Assembly (NCBI GenBank): GCA_015490255.1
Contig: WFYF01000243.1
Span: 1-8,011 of the forward strand
Direction: 5' to 3'
Length of the DNA: 8,011 bases
From: Caldifarciminota bacterium
GTDB taxonomy: Bacteria; Hydrothermota; Hydrothermia; S141-80
The notes under the pieces were generated by a model. The model saw only the letters and a list, made by a program, of their open reading frames with translations. It was not told where the DNA came from and made no database searches. A program made the translations under genes and the position numbers. The number at the start of each line of letters is the position of its first letter. Position 1 is the stretch's first letter. Shown in pieces: positions 1 through 6,975 of the stretch.

Positions 1-144
1 GGCGGTGTAGGCCCATCCAGCCAGAATGGAGGCCACACCAATGAGCAGCACGGGGACGCCGCCCCGCCAGATCAGGTACAGCCCTCCGAGGGCGGCCAGA
101 CCGAAGGCCATCCAGGCCGCCCGGAACATGGTTCCGGGGGGGAT
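1..144 (-). pseudogene. Inverted internal fragment of a second, diverged menA
   Basis: Read on the minus strand, this stretch encodes about 48 residues of a MenA-type prenyltransferase. They match the complete menA here almost residue for residue (IPPGTMFRAAWMAFGL, then a membrane stretch ending GWAYTA). Base i pairs with base 559-i. By hand I count about 126 of 144 matching bases, with 12 of 48 codons changed only synonymously and three amino-acid changes (S to P, K to G, I to V). That pattern means the sequence evolved as functional coding DNA. The fragment has no start codon and stops matching near 145, and its 3' end lies beyond the window's left edge. It may be a chimeric assembly end from a related strain or a real truncated paralog. 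Identity as menA sequence is sure; its status in the genome is not. Confidence 0.85.
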
Positions 145-168
145 TCGTCGCCCTCCGCGCCCGGAAAG

Positions 169-1020
169 TTTAGGCGCTGGCTGCTCGCCGCCCGGATTCC
201 CACCCTGCCCGCGGCCCTCTCACCCGTGGTGGTGGGGAGCGCCCTGGCCTATCGGGACGGCGGCTTTCATCTCCTGGCAGGCCTCGCCGCCCTGTGGGGT
301 GCCCTCTGGATCCAGATCGGAACCAACTTCGTGAATGACCTTTACGATGCCCTCACGGGGGTGGACCGGCCCGAGGAGCGCCTGGGGCCACCCCGGGCGG
401 TGGCGCTGGGCTGGATCTCTCCGAAAACCATGTTCCGGGCAGCCTGGATGGCCTTCGGTCTGGCCGCGCTGGGAGGGCTGTATCTCATCTGGCGGGGCGG
501 CGTCCCCATCCTGCTCATCGGCGTGGCCTCCATCCTGGCCGGGTGGGCCTATACCGCCGGACCTTTCCCCCTTGCCCGAACTCCCCTGGCAGATCTCGCG
601 GTGTTCGTGTTTTTCGGACTGGTGGCGGTGGGGGGGACCTATTATGTGCACACCCTTTCCCTCACCCCTGACGCCCTCCTTCTGGGGGCCGCCATGGGGG
701 GACTGATCACCAACATCCTGGTGGTGAACAACGTCCGGGACCGGTGGAACGACAGAAGGGCGGGACGCAGAACCGTTCCCGTCCTGTTCGGCAAACGGGG
801 GGGGCTGGCAGAATACCTTTTCTTTCTTGCCCTGGCCTATGGCGTGGCTCTTTATCTGGGTGCCTTCCTGGTGGGCGTCACCCTGCCGCTGGCTCTGCTG
901 CAGTTCCTCCGTCTGGCGGCGTGGGAAGGCCGGGCCCTGAACCGGGTGCTGGCCGGAACGGGCGGGGTGGTGTTTCTTTACGCCCTCACCTTCGCCCTGG
1001 ATGTGGTTTTTCTTCCTTGA
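169..1020 (+). CDS. menA: 1,4-dihydroxy-2-naphthoate polyprenyltransferase (MenA), 5' end disrupted
   Basis: Membrane UbiA-family enzyme that prenylates 1,4-dihydroxy-2-naphthoate to demethylmenaquinone. The first Asp-rich motif is NDLYDALTGVD (334-366), with the MenA spacing N-D-x2-D-x5-D. The second is NNVRDRWND followed by RRAGRRTVPV (from 727), the usual MenA form. Hydrophobic helices surround both motifs, as in this polytopic family. The family N-terminal stretch (ARIPTLPAALSPVVVGSALA) begins near 190, so the GTG at 226 is too late to be the start. No ATG, GTG or TTG occurs in frame between the window start and 226. The frame stays open to base 1 only because it reads antisense through the inverted fragment. 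The coordinate 169 marks where MenA-like protein becomes credible, not a start codon. The true start was probably lost at the junction near 145-168. The remaining length, about 283 residues, is close to the normal size of roughly 300. Confidence 0.85.
   Translation, partial: FRRWLLAARIPTLPAALSPVVVGSALAYRDGGFHLLAGLAALWGALWIQIGTNFVNDLYDALTGVDRPEERLGPPRAVALGWISPKTMFRAAWMAFGLAALGGLYLIWRGGVPILLIGVASILAGWAYTAGPFPLARTPLADLAVFVFFGLVAVGGTYYVHTLSLTPDALLLGAAMGGLITNILVVNNVRDRWNDRRAGRRTVPVLFGKRGGLAEYLFFLALAYGVALYLGAFLVGVTLPLALLQFLRLAAWEGRALNRVLAGTGGVVFLYALTFALDVVFLP
415..558 (+). repeat. Inverted-repeat partner inside menA
   Basis: This internal part of menA is the other arm of the imperfect inverted repeat with 1-144. 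The longest perfect blocks are 26 nt (92-117 against 442-467) and 21 nt (52-72 against 487-507). The arms are separated by about 270 nt. Differences sit at third codon positions in the shared reading frame, so the similarity comes from homologous coding sequence and not from a structured DNA element. Confidence 0.9.
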
Positions 1021-1045
1021 AAAACGCCTTGAAAACGTGTATACT
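1017..1045 (+). promoter_or_regulatory. Sigma70-type promoter for the etf operon
   Basis: TTGAAA (1017-1022) and TATACT (1040-1045) are separated by exactly 17 bp, each one base from the consensus hexamer. The -35 box overlaps the menA stop codon (TGA, 1018-1020). Transcription would begin near 1052, leaving a leader of about 47 nt before etfB. It lies in the longest non-coding gap after menA, just where the operon should start. Confidence 0.7.
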
Positions 1046-1053
1046 AAAGGCCC

Positions 1054-1079
1054 GATGTCCTTTCGGGGACAGCGACATC
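1054..1079 (+). other. Small dyad in the etfB leader
   Basis: GATGTC (1054-1059) is perfectly complementary to GACATC (1074-1079). An overlapping alternative hairpin pairs TGTCC (1056-1060) with GGACA (1067-1071) around a 6-nt loop. The two share bases, so both cannot form fully. The site lies just downstream of the predicted transcription start and 6 nt before the Shine-Dalgarno sequence AAGGAGG (1086-1092). It could be an operator or an mRNA structure. With stems this short, chance is possible. No U-tract follows, so it is not a terminator. Confidence 0.3.
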
Positions 1080-1098
1080 TCAAGCAAGGAGGCGAGAG

Positions 1099-1854
1099 AT
1101 GGAAGTTCTTGTACTCTTGAAAAAGGTGCCGGACACCGGAATTCCCCTGAAGGTCGCAGCCGACGGCACGGACATTGACCGGACGGGGATCACCTATGTG
1201 ATGAGCCCCTACGACGAATACGCCCTGGAGGCGGCGCTGCGCCTGAAAGAAGGGGGCAAAATCACGGGCCTCTCCGTGCTCACCCTGGGGGATGCCGGAG
1301 CCGATGAAATCCTCCGGACGGCCCTTGCGAAAGGGGCGGATCGGGCTTTCCGGATCCATGCGGAAAACTTTGAACTCCTGGACGGCTGGGCCACCGCCCG
1401 GGCCATCCACGCCTGGCTCAAAGACCAGAGTTTTTCTCTCATCCTGGCCGGAAAGGAGGCGGTGGACGACGCCTCATCCCAGGTCCCCTTCTATCTGGCT
1501 ACCCTCCTGGACTGGCCCGCGGTGAGCTATGCCGTGGATCTGGACGTGGACGGGGACCGGGCTGTTGTGGAGCGGGAAACAGACCGGGGCGAGGAAAAAC
1601 TTGCCCTTCCCCTGCCCGCTGTGGTGGCCTTTGACCGGGCGAAATACGAACCCCGTCTGCCTAACCTCCGGGGGATCATGCAGGCCAAGCGCAAACCCAT
1701 TGAAACCGTCAGCGTGGAGATTCCTGAGCCCACCGTGAAACGCACGGGTCTGGAAATGCCGCCGCCCCGGGAAGCAGGCCGGGTGACCACGAACGATTTC
1801 CCCCAGAACGTGGAAGAGCTCATTCAGTTTCTTGAGGAAAAGGGTCTGATCTGA
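1099..1854 (+). CDS. etfB: Electron transfer flavoprotein beta subunit
   Basis: Beta subunit of the soluble heterodimeric ETF, which takes electrons from acyl-CoA dehydrogenases; in canonical ETFs this subunit binds AMP. The 251 residues match the usual length of about 250-260. The N-terminus (MEVLVLLKKVPDTG) and MSPYDEYALEAALRLKE (residues about 34-50) are typical. The nucleotide-binding loop is GKEAVDDASSQV, around residue 120. The family signature runs about 184-201 (EPRLPNLRGIMQAKRKPI). Its leucine at about 187 aligns with human ETF-beta Leu195, the anchor for dehydrogenase docking. The start is fixed by AAGGAGG six bases upstream. It is the first gene after the promoter, and etfA follows 11 nt later. 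A canonical rather than bifurcating ETF is favoured by the adjacent dehydrogenase, but the nucleotide loop matches neither class cleanly, so I leave that open. Confidence 0.95.
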   Translation: MEVLVLLKKVPDTGIPLKVAADGTDIDRTGITYVMSPYDEYALEAALRLKEGGKITGLSVLTLGDAGADEILRTALAKGADRAFRIHAENFELLDGWATARAIHAWLKDQSFSLILAGKEAVDDASSQVPFYLATLLDWPAVSYAVDLDVDGDRAVVERETDRGEEKLALPLPAVVAFDRAKYEPRLPNLRGIMQAKRKPIETVSVEIPEPTVKRTGLEMPPPREAGRVTTNDFPQNVEELIQFLEEKGLI

Positions 1855-1865
1855 GGAGGTGGACC

Positions 1866-2849
1866 ATGATCGTTGCCTTTGTGGAAACTCTTGACGGTGT
1901 TTTGAAAGACGTGGCCCTGGAGACGGTCAGCGTGGCCCACCGGGTGAAGGAAACCCTCGGGGGCGAGGTGGTTGCGGTGGGGGCTGGCAAAAAGGTGGAA
2001 GGCCTGGAACAGCTGGGGAAGGCCGGGGCCGACCGGGTGCTTTTCGTGGAGGATGAACGGCTGGAACACGCGGCCCAGGCCCGGGCCCACGCCCTTCTGA
2101 AAGTCCTGGAGGGGAAAGACGTCCGGGCGGTGGTATTTCCCGCCACCAAACCCGGGAAAGAGGTGGCTCCCTTCGTGGCTGCGGGTCTTTCTGCCCCCAT
2201 GCTCACCGACATTGTGGACTTTTCTTTTGAGGGCGAGGCTCTGGTGGCGAAAAAACCCCTTTATGCAGGAAAGGTGATCGGGACCTTCCGTCTGGAGCAT
2301 CCGGTCCTGATCTTTTCTCACCGTCCCAAGGCTTTTGCCGTCCGGAGGGACGGTGCAGAGGCACCGGTGGAAACCGTCCAGGTGGAGGTGGATCCCCGGG
2401 CCCTCCGGGTGGAGGTTCTGGAGATCAAAGCGAAAGAAAAGGGTGAGGTGGACGTGGCGGAAGCGGACTATATCGTCTCCGGTGGACGGGGCATGGGAGG
2501 GCCCGAGAACTTCAAGCTGCTTTATGATCTTGCAGATGCACTTACCAGACTCACCGGCAAGAAGGTTGCCGTCGGGGCTTCCCGGGCCGCGGTGGACGCG
2601 GGCTGGATGCCCCATTCCCATCAGGTGGGTCAGACCGGGAAAGTGGTCTCGCCGGAACTCTATATCGCGGTGGGGATCAGCGGGGCGCTTCAGCATCTCG
2701 CGGGCATGCGGACTTCCAAAGTGATCGTGGCCATCAACAAGGATCCCGAAGCGCCCATCTTCAAAATTGCGGACTTCGGGGTGGTGGACGACCTGTTCAA
2801 AGTTGTGCCAGAGCTCACCCGCCGGCTCAAGGAGCGTGCCGGGGAATGA
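1866..2849 (+). CDS. etfA: Electron transfer flavoprotein alpha subunit
   Basis: Alpha subunit of ETF, which carries the redox-active FAD in its C-terminal domain. The 327 residues are normal for the family. The N-terminal alpha/beta domain (about 1-190) is followed by the FAD domain. Visible there are GGRGMG (206-211, with the conserved Arg), GASRA (237-241), QVGQTG (253-258), LYIAVGISGALQH (265-277) and KDPEAPIF (292-299); the last two belong to the ETF-alpha signature. An AGGAGGT ribosome site directly at the etfB stop lies 5 nt before the ATG. The stop codon overlaps the next start as ATGA (2846-2849), which suggests translational coupling to the dehydrogenase and roughly matched production of donor and acceptor. 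No key residue appears to be missing. Confidence 0.96.
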   Translation: MIVAFVETLDGVLKDVALETVSVAHRVKETLGGEVVAVGAGKKVEGLEQLGKAGADRVLFVEDERLEHAAQARAHALLKVLEGKDVRAVVFPATKPGKEVAPFVAAGLSAPMLTDIVDFSFEGEALVAKKPLYAGKVIGTFRLEHPVLIFSHRPKAFAVRRDGAEAPVETVQVEVDPRALRVEVLEIKAKEKGEVDVAEADYIVSGGRGMGGPENFKLLYDLADALTRLTGKKVAVGASRAAVDAGWMPHSHQVGQTGKVVSPELYIAVGISGALQHLAGMRTSKVIVAINKDPEAPIFKIADFGVVDDLFKVVPELTRRLKERAGE

Positions 2850-4036
2850 AAACTTCCCTTGCCCACGCCCTGGAAGGGGAAGAGCACCGGATCCTCCGGG
2901 AGACGGTCCGGAGGTTTGTGGAGGAAAAGGTCAGGCCCGTGGCGGCCGAGATGGACGAGGAAGACCGGTTCCCCCGGGAGCTTTTCGGGGAGATGGCTTC
3001 TCTCGGCCTCACGGGCCTGATGGTTCCGGAAGCCTATGGCGGTTTCGGGGAAGACCTCCTGGCCACGGTGATCGCCTTTGAGGAGATCGGGCGGGCCAGC
3101 CCCGCTCTTGCCCTTTCCCTGCTGGCCCACACCATCCTGGGCGCCCTGCCCATCGTCCGCTACGGCACCGCCGAGCAGAAAGAGAAATATCTTCCTCGCC
3201 TGACCTCGGGGGAATGGATTGGCGGCACGGCCTATACCGAACCCAATGCGGGATCCGATGCCGCCGCCATCCAGACCCGGGCGGAAAAGGTGGAGGGCGG
3301 ATTCCGGCTGTACGGTAGCAAGGTTTTCATCACCAACGGCTCCGAAGCCCGCCTGCTCGTGGTCTATGCCAAAACGGATCCCGAAGCGGGACACCGGGGG
3401 ATCACCGCCTTCCTGGTGGAAGTCCCCGCCGAAGGCTTCAGCGTGTCCAAAAACTTTGAGAAAATGGGGATGCGGGGATCCCCCACCTCTGCCCTCTATT
3501 TTGACGGCGTGTTTGTCCCTGAAGAAAACGTCTTGGGGACTATGAACCGGGGCTTCTATCAGGTGATGCACGGGTTCAACGTGGAGCGTTTGACCATCGT
3601 GGCCATCTCCGTGGGGATCCTCCGGGAAGTGCTGGAGTGGATGCTGGAACACGCGTCGGTCCGAAAGCAATACGGCCGGCCCATCGGTGCCTTCCAGCTC
3701 ATCCAGGAGAAAATCGCCCGCACCTTTGTGGACCTGGAACTTGCCCGGACCTATCTGTATCTTGCCGCCCGGGAATATCGCCCGGATGAGGACTGGCGTC
3801 TTCCGGCGGCAACCATCAAAATTTTCGCCGCCGAGCAGGCCACCCGTCGGGCGCTGGACGGCATCCAGGTGCTGGGGGGATACGGCTATACCCGGGAATA
3901 TCCCCTGGAGCGGTTGCTCCGGGATGCCAAACTCATGGAAATCGGGGCGGGAACCACGGAAATGATGATCCGGGTGATCGCCCGGACCCTTTTGCGCTCC
4001 TGGGGGCTTTCCGACGAAGACCTTGAAGGTTCGTGA
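2846..4036 (+). CDS. Acyl-CoA dehydrogenase, isovaleryl/long-chain catalytic type
   Basis: FAD enzyme that oxidises an acyl-CoA to the trans-2-enoyl-CoA and hands electrons to ETF. The 396 residues are standard. The N-terminal helical domain (about 10-125) is followed by the beta domain with signature YTEPNAGSD (130-138). The C-terminal helical domain carries R273 in SVRKQYG and the second signature starting QVLGGYGYTREYPLERLL (341-358). The MCAD catalytic Glu position is alanine here (EIGAGT, A368). A glutamate instead lies in helix G at E247 (FNVERL), as in isovaleryl-CoA dehydrogenase and LCAD. A functional enzyme acting on branched or long chains is therefore inferred, but the exact substrate cannot be read. 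The gene overlaps the etfA stop by 4 nt, which makes EtfAB its likely acceptor. Confidence 0.93.
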   Translation: MKTSLAHALEGEEHRILRETVRRFVEEKVRPVAAEMDEEDRFPRELFGEMASLGLTGLMVPEAYGGFGEDLLATVIAFEEIGRASPALALSLLAHTILGALPIVRYGTAEQKEKYLPRLTSGEWIGGTAYTEPNAGSDAAAIQTRAEKVEGGFRLYGSKVFITNGSEARLLVVYAKTDPEAGHRGITAFLVEVPAEGFSVSKNFEKMGMRGSPTSALYFDGVFVPEENVLGTMNRGFYQVMHGFNVERLTIVAISVGILREVLEWMLEHASVRKQYGRPIGAFQLIQEKIARTFVDLELARTYLYLAAREYRPDEDWRLPAATIKIFAAEQATRRALDGIQVLGGYGYTREYPLERLLRDAKLMEIGAGTTEMMIRVIARTLLRSWGLSDEDLEGS

Positions 4037-4080
4037 GGGGGAGGGTATAGGAAAACCATCCGGCATCAGGAGGACAGAAG

Positions 4081-5775
4081 ATGCGCCTTGAAGAATATGA
4101 AAAGAAAGGGGAGCGCCCTTGGTTGACGTTTTACGGGAAAAACGTCCCCGCCCACATCCGCTATCCCGAGGTGCCCCTCTATTTCCTTCTGGACGACGCC
4201 CGGGCCCGCTTCCCCAACCGTCCCGCCACCCTTTTCTTCCGGAAGACCCTGACCTATGAGGAGCTGTTTGATCGGGTGGAAGCCCTGGCCACCGCCTTTC
4301 AGAAAACCCTGAAGATCCAGAAAGGGGATCGGGTCCTCCTGGTGCTTCCCAACTCTCCCCAGTTCGTCATGGCCTTTTATGCCATCCTGAAGGCAGGAGG
4401 CATCGCAGTCCAGGGCAACCCCCTCTACACCGAGGACGAACTCCAGTATGAGGTGGAGGATTCCGGGGCCCGTTATGCCATCACCCTGGATTTCCTTTAC
4501 CCCAAACTCGCACCTCTGCTGGAAAAGGGTCTGCTGGATGGCATTGTGGTAGCCCGTCTGCAGAGCGAAATGGGGTTCCCCTTTAACTTCCTTTTCCCCC
4601 TGAAGCTGCGCAAGGAAGGCCGCGCCGTCCGGGTTCCCGAACATCCCCGAATCTTCTCCTTTGAAGAACTTCTGAAAACCGAACCGGACTGGAGAGCCCC
4701 CAGCATCAACCCCCGGGAGGACGTGGCCCTGTTCCAGTATACCGGTGGGACCACCGGAAAACCCAAGGCCGTGATGCTTTCCCACTTCAACCTGGTGGTG
4801 AACACCTATCAGATCATCGCCTGGTCTGAAGATGTCCGGTATGGGGAAGACTCCCTCCTGGCCGTGATTCCTTTCTTCCACGTCTACGGCATGAGCGTTG
4901 CCCTGAACTTTGCCATCGCCACCGCCAGCCGCCTGGTGATCCATCCCCAGTTTCACGTGAAGGACGTTCTGCGGGATCTGGAGCGCTATCGGGTGGCCTT
5001 TTTCCCGGGGGTGCCGGCCATGTATATCGCCATCCTGAACCATCCGGACGTGAAGAAATACGACCTCTCCTCCGTCCGGGTGTGCCTTTCAGGTTCCGCC
5101 CCCCTGCCCGTGAAGGTGAAGGAGGACTTTGAACGTCTGACCGGGGCCAAGCTGATTGAGGGGTATGGCCTCTCAGAGGCCTCCCCCGTGACCCACAGCA
5201 ACCCGGTGTATGGCCTGAACAAGCCCGGTTCCATCGGGCTTCCCTTCCCCGACACCCTGGCGGCGGTGGTGGATCTGGAAACCGGAGAAAAGGTGCTTCC
5301 GCCAGGGGAGGAAGGGGAACTGGTGGTGAAAGGACCGCAGGTGATGCTGGGCTACTGGAACCGCCCTGAAGAAACCGAAAAGACGCTCCGGAAGGGGTGG
5401 CTTTATACGGGAGACATCGCCCGGATGGACAAGGACGGCTATTTCTATATCGTGGACCGCAAGAAAGACCTGATCATCGTGGGGGGCTATAACGTGTATC
5501 CCCGGGAGGTGGAGGAGGTCCTCTATCAGCATCCCAAGGTGAAAGAGGCGGCGGTGGTTGGAGTCCCACACGAGTTTTACGGTGAGGTTCCCAAGGCCTT
5601 TGTCGTGTTGAAAGAAGGAGAAACCGCCACTGAGGAGGAACTCAGGTCCTTCCTTGCAGAGCACCTGGCGAAATACAAGATCCCTCACGAGATTGAATTC
5701 CGGGACGAGCTTCCCAAGACCTTTGTGGGGAAAGTTCTTCGGCGGGAGCTCCGGAAAGAGGAAACCAAGGAGTGA
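4081..5775 (+). CDS. Long-chain-type fatty acyl-CoA ligase (AMP-forming)
   Basis: ANL-superfamily enzyme that activates a carboxylate through an acyl-AMP to its CoA thioester using ATP. The 564 residues suit FadD-type ligases. The ATP/AMP P-loop is YTGGTTGKPKAVMLSH (220-235). FFHVYG is at 265-270, and the adenine-binding motif EGYGLSEASP is at 360-369. GWLYTGD (439-445) and the hinge RKKDLIIVGGYNVYP (460-474) follow, and the adenylation Lys lies in TFVGKVLRREL (K551). A hydrophobic insert near 164-175 (MGFPFNFLF) resembles the membrane-facing segment of long-chain ligases. AGGAGG (4068-4073) supports the ATG. It follows the dehydrogenase by 44 nt with no visible terminator, so it probably supplies that enzyme's substrate. 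Chain length cannot be told from sequence, so no gene symbol is assigned. Confidence 0.92.
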   Translation: MRLEEYEKKGERPWLTFYGKNVPAHIRYPEVPLYFLLDDARARFPNRPATLFFRKTLTYEELFDRVEALATAFQKTLKIQKGDRVLLVLPNSPQFVMAFYAILKAGGIAVQGNPLYTEDELQYEVEDSGARYAITLDFLYPKLAPLLEKGLLDGIVVARLQSEMGFPFNFLFPLKLRKEGRAVRVPEHPRIFSFEELLKTEPDWRAPSINPREDVALFQYTGGTTGKPKAVMLSHFNLVVNTYQIIAWSEDVRYGEDSLLAVIPFFHVYGMSVALNFAIATASRLVIHPQFHVKDVLRDLERYRVAFFPGVPAMYIAILNHPDVKKYDLSSVRVCLSGSAPLPVKVKEDFERLTGAKLIEGYGLSEASPVTHSNPVYGLNKPGSIGLPFPDTLAAVVDLETGEKVLPPGEEGELVVKGPQVMLGYWNRPEETEKTLRKGWLYTGDIARMDKDGYFYIVDRKKDLIIVGGYNVYPREVEEVLYQHPKVKEAAVVGVPHEFYGEVPKAFVVLKEGETATEEELRSFLAEHLAKYKIPHEIEFRDELPKTFVGKVLRRELRKEETKE

Positions 5776-5778
5776 GTC

Positions 5779-6975
5779 ATGGTTTATGAGGACCTGGTGA
5801 TTCGGAACAACACCAAGCTGGTCCTCCTGGTGGCCGACGGCCTGGGAGGCCTGCCCCATCCCGAGTTTGAGGGCAAAACCGAACTGGAATACGCCCACAC
5901 CCCCAACCTGGACCGGCTGGCGGCCCGCTCGGCCCTCGGTCTGCACCTGCCCCTGTCGCCGGGTCTTTCTCCGGGAAGCGGTCCGGCCCATCTCGCCCTC
6001 TTTGGATATGATCCCTTTGAACTCCGCCTGGGCCGGGGGGTGCTGGAGGCCCTGGGGCTGGATGCCCCCCTGGAGCCGGGGGATGTGGCCCTCCGGGGGA
6101 ACTTCGTTCGCCTGGACGCGGACGGAAAGGTGGAGGATCGTCGGGCGGGCAGGATCTCGGACGAGGAGGCCCGTCCCCTGCTGCTCCGGCTCAAGAACGA
6201 ACTTCCCAGGGTGGACGATGTGGAACTCATCTGGATTCCCGGGAAAGAACACCGGTTTGCCCTGATTCTCCGGGGTCCGGACGTCTCGGAAGACGTCACC
6301 GACACTGATCCCCAGAAGGAGGGCGAGCCTCCCCTGGAAGCCCGGCCCACCAGTCCCCGGGGAGAGAAAACCGCCCGGGTGCTCCAGACGGTGATGGAAA
6401 AGGCCCGGGAGGTCCTGGCCGGTGAAAAGGCCAACGGCGTGGTGTTTCGGGGTGCAGCCACCCTCCCGTCCATCCCCTCTTTTGAGGAGCGCTGGGGTCT
6501 GAAGGCCATGGGCCTGGCCTATTACCCCATGTACCGGGGTCTGGCCAAGCTGGTGGGCATGACGGTGCCCCATCTTGAAAACTTTGAAGAAGCCATAGAA
6601 AAACTTCAGCAAGCCTGGGAAAGCTTTGATTTCTTTTTCGTCCATTACAAAGAACCGGACAAAAAGGGTGAGGACGGCGATTTTGCCGGCAAGGTGAAGG
6701 CCATTGAAACCCTGGACGCCCATCTGCCCCGCATCCTTGAACTCAACCCCACCGTGCTGGTGATCACGGGGGACCACGCCACCCCCGCCCTGTATCACGC
6801 CCATTCCTGGCACCCTGTGCCGGTGCTTCTCCACGGTCCTTTCAGCGGTCAGGATGGTGTGGAGGCCTTTCATGAAAAGGTCTGTCGTCAGGGAAGCCTG
6901 GGGATGGTGGGGGCCCCGGCTCTTCTCCCTCTGATGCTGGCCAACGCCGGTCGCCTGAAGCGCTATGGAGCTTGA
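5779..6975 (+). CDS. apgM: 2,3-bisphosphoglycerate-independent phosphoglycerate mutase, archaeal type (ApgM)
   Basis: Cytosolic metalloenzyme of the alkaline-phosphatase superfamily that interconverts 3- and 2-phosphoglycerate in glycolysis and gluconeogenesis. The 398 residues match the short ApgM class, not the roughly 510-residue GpmI. Motifs are LLVADGLGG (metal ligand D20), SPGSGPAHLALFGYDP (catalytic Ser probably S67), and FVHYKEPDKKGEDGDF (287-302, H289 and D294 as likely ligands). VITGDHATP (328-336) and HSWHPVP (342-348) follow. The third segment has GED where archaeal proteins more often have GHD; I recall this from bacterial members too and do not read it as a defect. The start lies 3 nt after the ligase stop, with AAGGAG (5767-5772) inside the end of that gene. 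The gene overlaps the following one by 11 nt. Nothing in the sequence links it to fatty-acid oxidation beyond position. Confidence 0.93.
   Translation: MVYEDLVIRNNTKLVLLVADGLGGLPHPEFEGKTELEYAHTPNLDRLAARSALGLHLPLSPGLSPGSGPAHLALFGYDPFELRLGRGVLEALGLDAPLEPGDVALRGNFVRLDADGKVEDRRAGRISDEEARPLLLRLKNELPRVDDVELIWIPGKEHRFALILRGPDVSEDVTDTDPQKEGEPPLEARPTSPRGEKTARVLQTVMEKAREVLAGEKANGVVFRGAATLPSIPSFEERWGLKAMGLAYYPMYRGLAKLVGMTVPHLENFEEAIEKLQQAWESFDFFFVHYKEPDKKGEDGDFAGKVKAIETLDAHLPRILELNPTVLVITGDHATPALYHAHSWHPVPVLLHGPFSGQDGVEAFHEKVCRQGSLGMVGAPALLPLMLANAGRLKRYGA

Noticed and set aside
26..334. Plus-strand open frame of 102 codons at the window start
   Set aside because: Its first part is the antisense of the inverted menA fragment and its second part is an out-of-frame reading of menA.
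1..558. Invertible DNA switch (phase variation) between the two menA repeat arms
   Set aside because: The arms are only about 87.5% identical, lie within coding sequence and have no recombinase nearby. Divergence at synonymous positions is ordinary gene homology.
220..1410. Minus-strand open frame of 396 codons opposite menA and etfB
   Set aside because: It crosses the clear promoter and ribosome site of etfB and has no family features; it is a codon-bias shadow.
1099..2849. Electron-bifurcating ETF
   Set aside because: The etfB nucleotide loop (GKEAVDDASSQV) does not clearly match the bifurcating pattern, and no NADH- or ferredoxin-linked partner is present. A structural alignment would be needed.
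2690..4066. Minus-strand open frame of 458 codons opposite etfA and the dehydrogenase
   Set aside because: Same antisense shadow effect; composition is biased and no motif is visible.
4037..4080. Terminator or new promoter in the gap before the ligase
   Set aside because: The 44 nt hold a ribosome site but no GC-rich hairpin with a T-tract and no convincing hexamer pair.
5173..6873. Long minus-strand open frame of 566 codons opposite the ligase and mutase
   Set aside because: It is antisense to two genes with full motif sets, and its product is rich in His, Gln, Pro and Gly with no recognisable domain. Scarcity of TTA, CTA and TCA codons in the real genes keeps the opposite frame open.
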